Source of the DNA: JBFAPK01 sp040676675 | GTDB lineage: Bacteria; Actinomycetota; Actinomycetes; Mycobacteriales; Micromonosporaceae | Reading direction: 5' to 3' | Assembly: GCF_040676675.1 (NCBI RefSeq) | Contig: NZ_JBFAPK010000009.1 | Location: 1 to 64,000, forward strand | Length of the DNA stretch: 64,000 nt | Shown here: positions 43,280 through 52,183 of the stretch, in pieces | Position numbering within the stretch: the first letter of the stretch is position 1 | Layout of the letters: every line of letters starts with the position of its first letter | The notes under the pieces: generated by a model | Told to the model about the DNA's origin: nothing | Database searches by the model: none | Seen by the model: the letters and a program-made list of their open reading frames with translations, nothing else | Position numbers and translations under genes: made by a program

Positions 43280-43936
43280 ATGACCGACGCCGTTCCGCCG
43301 CGGCTGCCGCGGATCGCCGTACTCGGTGCGGGGCACACCGGCCCGGTGATCACGCGGGTCGCGCTCGCGGCCGGCTACGCCGTCTCCGTCGCGGCCTCCG
43401 GCGACCCGCAACGGATCGCGCTGATCACCCAGGTGCTGGCACCCGGCGCCGAGCCGCGCTGGGCGGCCGAGGCCGTCGCCGACGCCGACGTGGTGGTGCT
43501 CGCGATCCCGCTGCACCGGTTCGCCGCGCTCGACCCCGACCTGCTGGCCGGGAAGCTCGTGGTCGACACCATGAACTACTGGCCGCCCGTCGACGGCGTC
43601 CAGGAGCTCTTCGAGGACCGCGGGTACGGCAGCAGCGAGATCGTCCAGCGCCGGCTGGCGCGTTCGACGGTGGTCAAGACGCTCAACCACATCGGGTACC
43701 ACGAGTTGGAGGCCGAGCGCCGCCCCGCGGGCGCGCCGGACCGCCGCGCGCTCGGCGTCGCCGGGGACGACCCCGAGGCGGTACGCACCGTGGCCGAGTT
43801 CATCGAGCGCATCGGCTACGACGCCGTCCGGTTGGCGAGCCTGGCCGCCGGACGGCTCCTCGAACCCGGTGGCCCGGTCTTCGGGGCGTCGCTGCGCCGC
43901 GCCGAGTTCGAGCGGGCCCTGGCGTCCACCCCCTAA
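43280..43936 (+). CDS. NAD(P)-binding reductase (F420-dependent/Fno-like Rossmann protein)
   Basis: The protein has 218 aa from ATG 43280 (AGAGGG upstream). The N-terminal dinucleotide motif is AVLGAGHTGPVITRVALAAGY. ADADVVVLAIPLHRF and GKLVVDTMNYWPPVDG follow the pattern of NADPH:F420 oxidoreductase-like proteins. It sits in front of a luciferase-like enzyme, consistent with a small redox cluster. In-frame sequence upstream is antisense to the sigma gene and was excluded. Confidence 0.85.
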   Translation: MTDAVPPRLPRIAVLGAGHTGPVITRVALAAGYAVSVAASGDPQRIALITQVLAPGAEPRWAAEAVADADVVVLAIPLHRFAALDPDLLAGKLVVDTMNYWPPVDGVQELFEDRGYGSSEIVQRRLARSTVVKTLNHIGYHELEAERRPAGAPDRRALGVAGDDPEAVRTVAEFIERIGYDAVRLASLAAGRLLEPGGPVFGASLRRAEFERALASTP

Positions 43937-44130
43937 CCCCGGGCCGATCGCCCGCCACCAGGCCCGCCATCCCCGCGGTCCGCGCCGGCGGTCCGCGCCG
44001 CCGACCGCGTATCCCACGACGGCAACGGCACCGCCCCGATCCCCTCCCGCCCCGACCCCGTCGACGACGACGGCACGGCCCAGATCACCGGCGACAACGG
44101 CACCGCCCCGACCAGAACAGGAAGATCGAC

Positions 44131-45204
44131 GTGAGCACCGCACCCGTACCATCCGCCCCGGCGACGACGGAGTTTCCGCTCGTCCTCGGGCTCGACACCT
44201 TCGGCGACGTGACCCAGGACGCGCAGGGCCGCCCGCTCTCGCACGCCCAGACGATCCGCGACGTCGTCGAGGAGGGCGTCCTCGCCGACCAGGTCGGCGT
44301 GGACTTCTTCGGCATCGGCGAGCACCACACCGACGACTTCCCGCTCTCGGCCGCGGACGTGGTGCTCGGCGCGATCGCCGCCCGTACCGACCGGATCCGC
44401 CTCGGCTCGGCGGTCACGGTGCTGAGCTCCGACGACCCCGTACGGGTCTTCCAGCGGTACTCCACGCTGGACGCGATCTCCGGCGGGCGGGCCGAGGTGA
44501 TCCTCGGGCGGGGGTCGAGCATCGACTCGTTCCCGCTCTTCGGCTACGACCTCGCCGACTACGAGCGGCTCTTCGAGGAGAAGGTGCAGCTCTTCGCCGA
44601 GCTGCGCAGGGGCGGGCCGGTCACCTGGACGGGCGGGACCCGCGCGCCGCTGAAGGACCAGGACGTCGTACCGCACACCGAGGCCGGACCGTTCCCCGCC
44701 TGGATCGGCGTCGGCGGCAGCCCGCAGTCCGTCGTCCGCGCCGCCCGGTACGGGTACTCGCTGATGCTCGCCATCATCGGCGGCTCCCCGACCCGCTTCG
44801 TGCCCTTCTCCCAGCTCTTCCGGCGGGCGCTGGAGCAGCTCGGCCAGCCCGCCCTGCCGATCGGGGTGCACTCGCCCGGGCACGTCGCGGCCACCGACGA
44901 GCAGGCCGCGGACGAGTTCTGGCCGCGCTACCTGGAGGTCATGCGGCGCGCCGCCCGTACGCGCGGGTTCGCCGTACCGACCCGGGAGTCGTTCCGGCAC
45001 GAGATCGGGGCGCACGGGGCGCTCTACGTCGGGTCGCCGGAGACGGTCGCGCGGAAGATCGCGGCGAACCTGACCGCGCTCGGCGCGACCCGCTTCGACC
45101 TGAAGTACGCCATGGGCGGACTCTCGCACGCGGCGCTGATGACCAACATCGAGCTGTACGGCACGAAGGTCATCCCCCGGGTACGCGAGCTGCTGGCGGC
45201 CTGA
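44131..45204 (+). CDS. LLM-class flavin/F420-dependent oxidoreductase
   Basis: The protein has 357 aa from GTG 44131 (AGGAAG upstream). It is a luciferase-like monooxygenase TIM barrel: LGLDTFGDV at the start, FFGIGEHHTDDF, IRLGSAVTVLSSDDPVRVFQRYSTLDAISGGRAEVILGRG, and IGVGGSPQSVVRAARYG. It may use the reduced flavin or F420 supplied by the preceding reductase. The 190-bp gap before it shows no gene. Confidence 0.9.
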   Translation: MSTAPVPSAPATTEFPLVLGLDTFGDVTQDAQGRPLSHAQTIRDVVEEGVLADQVGVDFFGIGEHHTDDFPLSAADVVLGAIAARTDRIRLGSAVTVLSSDDPVRVFQRYSTLDAISGGRAEVILGRGSSIDSFPLFGYDLADYERLFEEKVQLFAELRRGGPVTWTGGTRAPLKDQDVVPHTEAGPFPAWIGVGGSPQSVVRAARYGYSLMLAIIGGSPTRFVPFSQLFRRALEQLGQPALPIGVHSPGHVAATDEQAADEFWPRYLEVMRRAARTRGFAVPTRESFRHEIGAHGALYVGSPETVARKIAANLTALGATRFDLKYAMGGLSHAALMTNIELYGTKVIPRVRELLAA

Positions 45205-45242
45205 CCCGGCCCGCCCGACCCTGGCGCCGGGCCGAGTTCGAC

Positions 45243-45286
45243 GAAGGGGCCCTCCCGCCCGATGACTCCGGCGGGAGGGCCCCTTC
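45243..45286. terminator. bidirectional terminator hairpin
   Basis: A perfect 17-bp stem (GAAGGGGCCCTCCCGCC / GGCGGGAGGGCCCCTTC) with a 10-nt loop lies 38 bp past the LLM gene stop and between convergent genes. Confidence 0.85.
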
Positions 45287-45376
45287 GGTTCCGGTCGGAC
45301 GACGACCGGCGGGTACGAGTCGAGCGGGTACGGGCCGAGGCGACGGCGGGCGTCCGCCCCGGCGTTCCGGCCCCGC

Positions 45377-46345
45377 TCAGGCGGTACCGAGGGCGCCGCG
45401 GAGCACGGCGACGGCCTGGTTGATGGCCGCCTCGGCGGCGTGGGTCTCGCGCAGGGCGTTGAGCATCACGAAGTCGTGGATGACGCCCTGGTAGCGCACC
45501 GCGGTGACCGGGACGCCGGCCTGGCGCAGCTTGTTCGCGTACGCCTCGCCCTCGTCGCGCAGCACGTCGGCCTCGGCGGTGATGACCAGCGCGGGCGGCA
45601 GGCCGGTGAGCTGCTCCACCGTGGCGCGCAGCGGGGAGGCGGTGATCTCCGCCCGCTGGGCCGGGTCGGTGGTGTACTGGTCCCAGAACCACCGCATGGC
45701 ATCCTCGCGCAGGAAGTAACCGGTGGCGAACCGCTGGTACGAGCCGGTGTCGAAGGCCGCGTCGGTGACCGGGTAGAAGAGCACCTGCTGCCGCAGCCGC
45801 ACCCCGCCGCGCTCCTTCGCCATGAGCGTCAGGGCGGCGGTCATGTTCCCGCCGACACTGTCCCCGGCCACGGCGATCCGGTCGGCGTCCAGCCCGTGCT
45901 CGGACCCGTGGGCCGCCACCCACGTCGCGACCGCGTAGTTCTCCTCGATCGCGACCGGGTACCGCGCCTCGGGCGAGAGGCTGTAGTTCGGGAAGACCAC
46001 CGCCGCGCCGGTGCCGACGGCCAGTTCGCGGACGAGCCGGTCGTGGGTGTGCGCGTTGCCGAAGACCCAGCCGGCGCCGTGGATGTAGATGATCACCGGC
46101 AGCGGACCGGCGGCGCCGACCGGGCGCACGATCCGTACCGAGACCGGCCCGTTCGGCCCGCCCGGTACGTCGATCTCCTCGATCTCGACCTCGGGCTTGG
46201 CGATCTCGCCGCTCTGCACCTCATCCACGGCCTTGCGTCCCTCGACCGGCCCGAGGTCGAACAGGTACGGCGGGTTCGCGGTCGCCTCGGCGAACGCCTG
46301 CGCCGCCGGCTCGAGCACCACCGGCTGACTCGTCGACTGGCTCAT
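45377..46345 (-). CDS. HSL-family alpha/beta hydrolase (esterase/lipase)
   Basis: The protein has 322 aa from ATG 46345 (GAGAGGGAC upstream). The oxyanion-hole motif is IYIHGAGWVFG, the nucleophile elbow is VAGDSVGGNMT, the acid is in ITAEADVLRDE, and the His is in GVIHDFVML, as in hormone-sensitive-lipase/family IV esterases. It is divergent from an OhrR-like MarR gene, which probably controls it. Confidence 0.92.
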   Translation of the reverse strand: MSQSTSQPVVLEPAAQAFAEATANPPYLFDLGPVEGRKAVDEVQSGEIAKPEVEIEEIDVPGGPNGPVSVRIVRPVGAAGPLPVIIYIHGAGWVFGNAHTHDRLVRELAVGTGAAVVFPNYSLSPEARYPVAIEENYAVATWVAAHGSEHGLDADRIAVAGDSVGGNMTAALTLMAKERGGVRLRQQVLFYPVTDAAFDTGSYQRFATGYFLREDAMRWFWDQYTTDPAQRAEITASPLRATVEQLTGLPPALVITAEADVLRDEGEAYANKLRQAGVPVTAVRYQGVIHDFVMLNALRETHAAEAAINQAVAVLRGALGTA

Positions 46346-46451
46346 GTCCCTCTCCTCTTGGTTCCCGGCCTGGTGGGCCGTCGCTCGTCGGTGGTCGCCG
46401 GACGTTCGTCGCGGCGACACCCAGAAACCTAGTAGGCGATTACCTCGTGCA

Positions 46452-46463
46452 CAAGTTAACTTG
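46452..46463. promoter_or_regulatory. palindromic operator between esterase and MarR/OhrR gene
   Basis: CAAGTTAACTTG is a perfect 12-bp palindrome in an AT-rich patch 107 bp upstream of the esterase start. It is a plausible binding site for the divergent MarR-type regulator at 46659. Confidence 0.6.
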
Positions 46464-46658
46464 GCAAAAGTGGCTCGGGTAACAGTTAGGATGGCACGAG
46501 TGGCCTGCGGACCGGACCGTCCGGCCCGCGCCCTCGGCCGGCGCGGACCCGTCCGCGGGCGCCCGGCCGTGCCGAGGGGCCTGGCCGGCACGGCCGCCGT
46601 CCGGCCCGCGCCGCCGGCGCGCCAGCCGTCCCGCCATCACCGATGGAGGTGCACCCAC

Positions 46659-47168
46659 ATGACCACCGACCAGGGGAAGCAGCCCGGGGGGTCGTCCGAC
46701 CCGCTGTCGCTGGACGACCAGATGTGCTTCGCGCTTTACGCCGCCTCGCGCGCGGTGACCAACGCCTACCGGCCGATCCTGGAGGACCTCGGGCTCACCT
46801 ACCCGCAGTACCTGGTCATGCTGGCGCTCTGGGAACGCGGCGCCTGCGCGATCAAGGACCTCGGCGTCGCCCTCCAGCTCGACTACGGCACCCTCACGCC
46901 GCTGCTCAAGCGGCTGGAGGCGGCCGGACACATCCGCCGGGAGCGGCGCAGCGACGACGAGCGCAGCGTGCACGTCACCCTCACCGACAGCGGGCGGGCC
47001 CTGCGGGACCGGGCCGAGGAGATCCCGCCGGTGATGAGCCGCCTGATGGGACTGCCCGCCGACGACTTCGACACCCTGCGCACCCTGCTGCGCCGGCTCA
47101 CCGCCTCCGTCAGCGACGGTCGGGCCGAGTTGGTCGAGTCCCGCCGGCCGTCCGGCGTACGCCGCTGA
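46659..47168 (+). CDS. OhrR-like MarR-family regulator
   Basis: The protein has 169 aa from ATG 46659 (GATGGAGGTG upstream). The N-terminal LDDQMCFALYAASRAVTNAYRP carries the single reactive Cys of OhrR peroxide sensors, followed by LGLTYPQYLVMLALWE and the winged helix (YGTLTPLLKRLEAAGHIRRERRSDDERSVHV). Organic peroxides would oxidise the Cys and release DNA. No ohr peroxidase gene is adjacent; the partner here is an esterase. Confidence 0.9.
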   Translation: MTTDQGKQPGGSSDPLSLDDQMCFALYAASRAVTNAYRPILEDLGLTYPQYLVMLALWERGACAIKDLGVALQLDYGTLTPLLKRLEAAGHIRRERRSDDERSVHVTLTDSGRALRDRAEEIPPVMSRLMGLPADDFDTLRTLLRRLTASVSDGRAELVESRRPSGVRR

Positions 47169-47426
47169 CGGCGCGCGACTTCCGCCCGGATCCCCGGCCG
47201 GCGATTAGATCTATTGGGCAAGCAGGGAGATTTCCACCGGAACGCTTAGCGTTTCTCCACCGGTCGACGATTCCACAATAGGTCGAACCGGCAAAATCCG
47301 TTACCTTTGAAACGATGACCGATCCCGCCCAGGATCTCGGCCCCCGTCGAACCGCGGTCATCCGTACGCCTGTTCGACATTCGGTCGATGAGCACCGAGG
47401 CGGCAACAGCGGAAGGGGAAACGTCC

Positions 47427-47996
47427 GTGTATATGTTGCGAGAGGATCGGTTGATCCGGGAAATCGTACGCATCGGCCTCTGCCGCGACGACTTCGTCAT
47501 CGCCGGCAGCGGCCCGCTCTACGCGCGGGGCTGGATCGACGACCCGTCCGACCTCGACATCGTGGCGCGCGGGGCCGCCTGGTCGGCCGCCACCCGGCTG
47601 GTACCGCCCGCCGACGCTCCCTACTCGACGGTCCAGCGGGTGGTGCTGCGGGAGGGCCAGATCGAGATATTCGACGGCTGGTTCCCCGAACGCTGGCACG
47701 TGGACGAGCTGATCGACGGCGCGGACCTGATCCAGGGCTTCCGGTTCCTCCGGCTCGACGTCGTCTCCTGGTACAAGGCGCACCTGAACCGCGAGCGGGA
47801 CCGCGAGCACCTGGCCATCATGGCGGCGCACCGGCCCGGCGGGACCGCCGGCGGGCACGACGGCCGCCCGGCCCCCGGGGTCGCGGGAGCCGGACCGTGG
47901 ACGGGCGCGCCGCGGACGGGCGGCCCGCCGCCGGCGCCGCGCGCCCCGGAGCGCGAGCGCCGGGCGGACGCACCGGTCGGCACCTCCGCCCGGTGA
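47427..47996 (+). CDS. nucleotidyltransferase-fold protein
   Basis: The protein has 189 aa from GTG 47427, chosen because GGAAGGGGAA ends 6 nt upstream (ATG 47388 and 47433 are alternatives). The core motif GSGPLYARGWIDDPSDLDIV matches the NTase G-S/G-x(n)-DxD pattern, and YKAHLNRERDREHLAIM is the end of such a domain. The last ~60 residues are Pro/Gly/Arg-rich low complexity. The target is unknown; similar folds include AbiEii-type toxins and antibiotic nucleotidyltransferases. Confidence 0.6.
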   Translation: MYMLREDRLIREIVRIGLCRDDFVIAGSGPLYARGWIDDPSDLDIVARGAAWSAATRLVPPADAPYSTVQRVVLREGQIEIFDGWFPERWHVDELIDGADLIQGFRFLRLDVVSWYKAHLNRERDREHLAIMAAHRPGGTAGGHDGRPAPGVAGAGPWTGAPRTGGPPPAPRAPERERRADAPVGTSAR

Positions 47997-48029
47997 CCGA
48001 CGCGACCGCCCGGGTCCCCGCCGGACGCC

Positions 48030-48719
48030 TCAGCCGGCCCGGGCGGACAGGCCGACGAGCTGGTTGACCAGCCCGTCGCGCAGGCCGCGCGGGAACATGA
48101 CCTCGGCGGGCGGGGCGCCCATCTCCGCGGTGACCGTCGCGACCGCCTCGGTCGGCGTCGCGTACGGCCAGAGACCGGCGACGATGACGAATACCGCGCC
48201 GGCGAAGTGCGCCGCCGCGTCGGCGCTCAGCCGGGGCAGTTCGGCGCGTACGAGTCCGGCCAGCCGGTCGCTGTTCGCGGCGGCGCGGCGTTTGAAGGTA
48301 CGCGCGAATTCGACGGAGATGTTGCGTTCGAGGATGCTCGCCATCGCGCTGACCAACTCGCAGAGCAATGGCCGCCGCACGAGCGAGTCGGCGATGACGG
48401 AGGCGGTACGAATCTCGCGCGCGTACGCCCCTTCGGTCCGCGATTCCCCGGACGTCCGCAGCGCGCTCTCGACCTCGTCCAGCCACTCCCGGCAGCCGGC
48501 GTCGAGCAACTCCAGAAATACCGCCTCGCGGCTGTCGAAATAGCGCAGGACGTTCGACTTCGCCAGCCCCACCCGGTCGCTCAGCTCCCGCAGGCTGATC
48601 TCGGCCACGGGCCGCTCGGCCAGCATCGACCGGGCCGCGTCGAGGATGGCGTGGCGCCGCGCGGCCACCTGCTCCGGGCGCCGCGCCCGCTGGAAGCCCG
48701 TGGGGTCGCGGTCGGCCAT
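48030..48719 (-). CDS. TetR-family transcriptional regulator
   Basis: The protein has 229 aa. The N-terminal HTH is AARRHAILDAARSMLAERPVAEISLRELSDRVGLAKSNVLRYFDSREAVF. The C-terminal ligand region is helical. ATG 48719. It is divergent from the SDR gene at 48824, with a 43-bp inverted-repeat operator between, so it likely represses both. Confidence 0.93.
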   Translation of the reverse strand: MADRDPTGFQRARRPEQVAARRHAILDAARSMLAERPVAEISLRELSDRVGLAKSNVLRYFDSREAVFLELLDAGCREWLDEVESALRTSGESRTEGAYAREIRTASVIADSLVRRPLLCELVSAMASILERNISVEFARTFKRRAAANSDRLAGLVRAELPRLSADAAAHFAGAVFVIVAGLWPYATPTEAVATVTAEMGAPPAEVMFPRGLRDGLVNQLVGLSARAG

Positions 48720-48729
48720 GGTCGAATGC

Positions 48730-48772
48730 TATCAGCCCACTGGACTCTTGTTAACGGACCACTGGGCTGATA
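48730..48772. promoter_or_regulatory. TetR-type operator between TetR and SDR genes
   Basis: TATCAGCCCACTGG and CCACTGGGCTGATA form 14-bp arms (one mismatch) around a 15-nt AT-richer centre that contains TTGTTAAC. It spans the divergent promoter region. Confidence 0.75.
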
Positions 48773-48823
48773 ACGTCGGGCGCGGCGCCAGCCGATCCCC
48801 GACGAGCCGGAGGAACCGGACCC

Positions 48824-49771
48824 ATGGCACGGACGACACCAGACATCCCGGTGCCCGACCTCAGCGGCAGGTTGGCGGTCGTCACCGGCGCGAACAGCGG
48901 GATCGGCTTCGGGCTCACCGGCCGGCTCGCCCGGGCCGGCGCGGAGGTGATCCTCGCCGTACGCAGCCGCGAGCGCGGCACCGACGCGGTGAACCGGATC
49001 CGCGCCGAACACCCCGAGGCGAAGCTCAGCCTGCGCGACCTGGACCTCTCCTCCCTCGCGAGCATCGCCGCGCTCGGCGCGCGGCTGCGTGAGGAGGGCC
49101 GCTCGATCGACTACCTCGTCAACAACGCCGGCATCATGACGCCGCCACGGCGGCTCCAGACGCGGGACGGCTTCGAGCTGCAGTTCGGCGGCAACCACCT
49201 CGGGCACTTCGCGCTGACCGGTCACCTCCTGCCGCTGTTGCGGGACGGCGGCGCGCGGGTCACCACGCTGAGCAGCCTGACCAACCGGTGGGGCCGCTTC
49301 GACTTCGACGACCTGCAGAGCGAGCGCCGCTACGACCCGCGCCGCGCGTACGGCACGTCGAAGCTGGCCAACCTGGTCTTCGCCCGGGAACTCGACCGGC
49401 GCAGCCGGGCCGGCGGCTGGGGAATCCGCAGCAACGCGGCACATCCCGGCGCGACCGTCACCAATCTTCAGGTCACCGGCCCGACCCACGGGGGCGGCGC
49501 GTCGGCCCGGCTCAACCGCACCCTCTACCGGGTGCTGTACCGCGTCCCCGGCATGTGGCAGCAGATCCCCACCGGCATCCTCCCCGCCCTGTACGCCGCC
49601 ACGAGCCCGGACGCCGAGGGCGGGGCCTACTACGGCCCGGACGGGTTCTTCGAGCTGACCGGCGGCCCGGCGCCGGCCAAGGTGCCCGACCGGGCGCGCG
49701 ACGAGGCGGACGCCGCCCGGCTCTGGGCGGTCTCGGAGCGGTTGACCGGGGTGACCTACCCGCAGGGGTGA
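48824..49771 (+). CDS. short-chain dehydrogenase/reductase (retinol-dehydrogenase-like)
   Basis: The protein has 315 aa. The cofactor loop is VVTGANSGIGFGLTG, the NNAGIM motif is present, a Ser is in TTLSSLTN, and the catalytic YxxxK is in YGTSKLANLVF. Length and the extended C-terminus fit the retinol-dehydrogenase-like classical SDR group. GGAGGA precedes ATG 48824. It is controlled by the divergent TetR gene (inferred). Confidence 0.93.
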   Translation: MARTTPDIPVPDLSGRLAVVTGANSGIGFGLTGRLARAGAEVILAVRSRERGTDAVNRIRAEHPEAKLSLRDLDLSSLASIAALGARLREEGRSIDYLVNNAGIMTPPRRLQTRDGFELQFGGNHLGHFALTGHLLPLLRDGGARVTTLSSLTNRWGRFDFDDLQSERRYDPRRAYGTSKLANLVFARELDRRSRAGGWGIRSNAAHPGATVTNLQVTGPTHGGGASARLNRTLYRVLYRVPGMWQQIPTGILPALYAATSPDAEGGAYYGPDGFFELTGGPAPAKVPDRARDEADAARLWAVSERLTGVTYPQG

Positions 49772-49885
49772 ACGCGCCGACCGGCCGGTCGGGCCGGAGC
49801 GCCACCCGTTCCCCGCGCGGGCGGCCGCCGCGACCGCCCGGGGCGTCGCGGCGGCACCCGGGCGGCCCCACCGGCCGCGGTGGCG

Positions 49886-50455
49886 CTACCTGGCGTGCGC
49901 CTCGCGCCAGTCCCGGATGGCGTCGCGTACCCGGTCGAAGACGGCCAGCGGGGGCCCGGCGAGCACGTTGGCGCCCATGGACTCCCCGCTGTGAGGATGC
50001 GGTCGGGTGGGCGCGATCGCCTCGGCCGCCCGGATCGCCCCGCTCATCTGTCGCAGTTGCTCGGCGGACATGCTCCGGCGCAGGGCCGAGAACTCCTCCG
50101 ACTCCTCCTTGCCCGCGTGTTGCACGACCGCGTCCGCGAACGCGGCGAGTCGCTGGTCGAAGTCCGGATGGTCGACCCCCAGGTCGTAGAGCTCCGCGAG
50201 CACGTGCTTGGCCTCGTCCTCCTCCTGCCGGCGCTGCTTCACCACCTCCCTGCCGCGCTCGATCTCGCGTTGGGCGGTCGGGTGGACCACGATCTCCTCG
50301 GCGCTCTCGTGCACCGCCAGCAGCCGGACCAACCCCTCGAACAACTCCCGTTTCTCGGCGCCCTGCGCCCGGCTCACCTGCCCGAACAGCGCCTTGATCT
50401 CGTTATGTTGGTCAACCAACAGGTCCACCACGTCCTGTTCCTGCACGGCCGTCAT
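49886..50455 (-). CDS. hemerythrin HHE-domain protein
   Basis: The protein has 189 aa from ATG 50455 (GGGGAGGCG upstream). Di-iron ligands are seen in LLVDQHNEIKALF, LAVHESAEEIVVHP, EDEAKHVLAELY and VVQHAGKEESEEF. HHE proteins bind O2 or NO, or sense redox state; the exact role here is unknown. It is convergent with the SDR gene. Confidence 0.92.
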   Translation of the reverse strand: MTAVQEQDVVDLLVDQHNEIKALFGQVSRAQGAEKRELFEGLVRLLAVHESAEEIVVHPTAQREIERGREVVKQRRQEEDEAKHVLAELYDLGVDHPDFDQRLAAFADAVVQHAGKEESEEFSALRRSMSAEQLRQMSGAIRAAEAIAPTRPHPHSGESMGANVLAGPPLAVFDRVRDAIRDWREAHAR

Positions 50456-50569
50456 CTCGACGCCTCCCCTCGGTCGAGCCCGCCGTGGCCCCGGCCGGTG
50501 CCACCGCGCGACGACGGGACTTCCCCGAAACGGGCCGTCCATGCCCACGGCGGCGATCGTCACCGTCGG

Positions 50570-51856
50570 CTACCTACCGGGCGCGGTCTCCCATTCCGGG
50601 TTGCCGAGGGTGGTCACCCACTCCTTCACCCGGTCCACGTCGCGGGGCGCGAACGCCAGGCTGAGCAGGAGCAGCAGCCGGGCCTTCTGCGGCAGCAGGT
50701 CGTCGCCCGCGACGATCGGAAGGGTGTCGCTGTCGCCGTAGACCGAGCCCGAGCCGGTGCGGGTCGTGCTGACGAAGACCACGCCGGCGCGGGCGGCGGC
50801 CGTACGCGCCGCCGACTGCTCCGCCGAGAGGCCACCGGAGCCGGTGCCGGCGGTGACGATGCCCTTCACCCCGGCCGCCGCGAACGCGGTGATCGCCTCG
50901 CCGCCGGCCTGCTGGTACGAGGTGACCACCTCGACCCGGGGCAGCGCGGCGGGCGCGACCCGGGAGAGCGCGAACGGGGTGAGCCAGCTCCGCTCCCGGT
51001 CGCAGCGCTCCACCCGCGACGGTGCCCGGCCGACCTTGATATTCGGCCCGTCGATCCAGCCCAGCACGCCGAACTCGCGGCTCTGGAAGGTGTCCGCCCG
51101 GTACGAGTTGGTCTTCGTGACGTCCCGCGCGGCGTGGAACTCGTCACCGAGCATCAGCACCGTGCCGAAGCAGTAGGTGACCTGGCTGGCGGCGAGCACG
51201 ATGGCGTTGTAGAGGTTCGCCGGGCCGTCGGTACCGATCACCTGTGGACCGTCCGGGGTGCCCGCCGCCCAGGGCCGCATCGCGCCGGTCAGCACCACCG
51301 GCTTGCGGCTCTGCACGGTCAGGTCGAGCCAGTAGGCGAACTCCTCCATGGTGTCCGTGCCGCTGGTGACCACCACCGCGTCCGCCCCGCGCAGCGCCGA
51401 CTCGACCGCGAGGGTGAGCCCGTGGAACTCGGGGATGGTGTAGCCGCCCGAGCCCTTGTTGCCGTACTGGACGGCGGTCACGTCGGCCACCGTTCCGATC
51501 TCCGGTTGCAGTTGGCCGACCAGGGTGGCGATCGGGATCCGGCCGGACTGGTAGTCGGTGTAGGCGCTCCGGGAGGTGGCGACTCCCGAGATCGTCCCGC
51601 CGGTACCGACGACGGCCACCTTGGGCTTGCGCGTCTTCGCGGCGGCGAGGGTCTCGGTGTACGCGACGCTGCGGATCTCCGCGGGGGCGACCACCGAGCG
51701 GACGGCGGACGGGGGTGCGGCGTCGGGCGCCGGTCGGGGTACCGCCGTCACGGCGAGCACCGCGGCGGCGCCCAGCGCCGCACCGAGCAGCGGTACGGCC
51801 AGCGGGGCGAACCGCCGCGGCATCGACGACATCCAGGATCGTGGCAGGTTGGGCAC
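50570..51856 (-). CDS. ansB: secreted type II L-asparaginase
   Basis: The protein has 428 aa from GTG 51856 behind GGAGGT. An N-terminal hydrophobic segment (PLLGAALGAAAVLAVTAV) suggests export. The asparaginase signatures are VAVVGTGGTISG with the catalytic Thr and VVVTSGTDTMEEFAYWLD with the second Thr and Asp-Lys pair region. It hydrolyses asparagine to aspartate and ammonia. Type II is inferred from the signal sequence. Confidence 0.92.
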   Translation of the reverse strand: MPNLPRSWMSSMPRRFAPLAVPLLGAALGAAAVLAVTAVPRPAPDAAPPSAVRSVVAPAEIRSVAYTETLAAAKTRKPKVAVVGTGGTISGVATSRSAYTDYQSGRIPIATLVGQLQPEIGTVADVTAVQYGNKGSGGYTIPEFHGLTLAVESALRGADAVVVTSGTDTMEEFAYWLDLTVQSRKPVVLTGAMRPWAAGTPDGPQVIGTDGPANLYNAIVLAASQVTYCFGTVLMLGDEFHAARDVTKTNSYRADTFQSREFGVLGWIDGPNIKVGRAPSRVERCDRERSWLTPFALSRVAPAALPRVEVVTSYQQAGGEAITAFAAAGVKGIVTAGTGSGGLSAEQSAARTAAARAGVVFVSTTRTGSGSVYGDSDTLPIVAGDDLLPQKARLLLLLSLAFAPRDVDRVKEWVTTLGNPEWETAPGR

Positions 51857-51915
51857 GGCGACCTCCGAGCAGACGACTGGAGATCGCATTCTCGGAAGCG
51901 AATATTTCCAGGTGA

Positions 51916-52170
51916 TTACGCCGAGCGTTCGCCGTCCGACGCGGTGGCTCCGCCGAGCCGTGGGAACGGTTCGACGGAGAAGACCACCTCCACCGGCACC
52001 TCGAAGTACTCCGCGATCCGCAGCGCCAGGTAGAGGCTCGGCCGGAACTCGCCCCGCTCCAGATAGCCCACCGTCTGGTAGTGGACGCCGAGCGCCTCGG
52101 CGAGCTGCCGCCGGGAGATCCCCCGCTCCGCGCGCAACATCGCGAGGCGGTTGTAGACCACCTCACTCAT
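51916..52170 (-). CDS. small XRE-family regulator (plasmid-type HTH)
   Basis: The protein has 84 aa. The HTH is RLAMLRAERGISRRQLAEALGVHYQTVGYLERGEFRPSLYLALRIAEYF, followed by VPVEVVFSVEPF. This is the YozG/immunity-repressor-like class often found next to ABC-2 transporters. It starts 14 bp after the ABC permease stop, as the third gene of that operon. Confidence 0.9.
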   Translation of the reverse strand: MSEVVYNRLAMLRAERGISRRQLAEALGVHYQTVGYLERGEFRPSLYLALRIAEYFEVPVEVVFSVEPFPRLGGATASDGERSA

Positions 52171-52183
52171 TCCGTCTCGCCCC

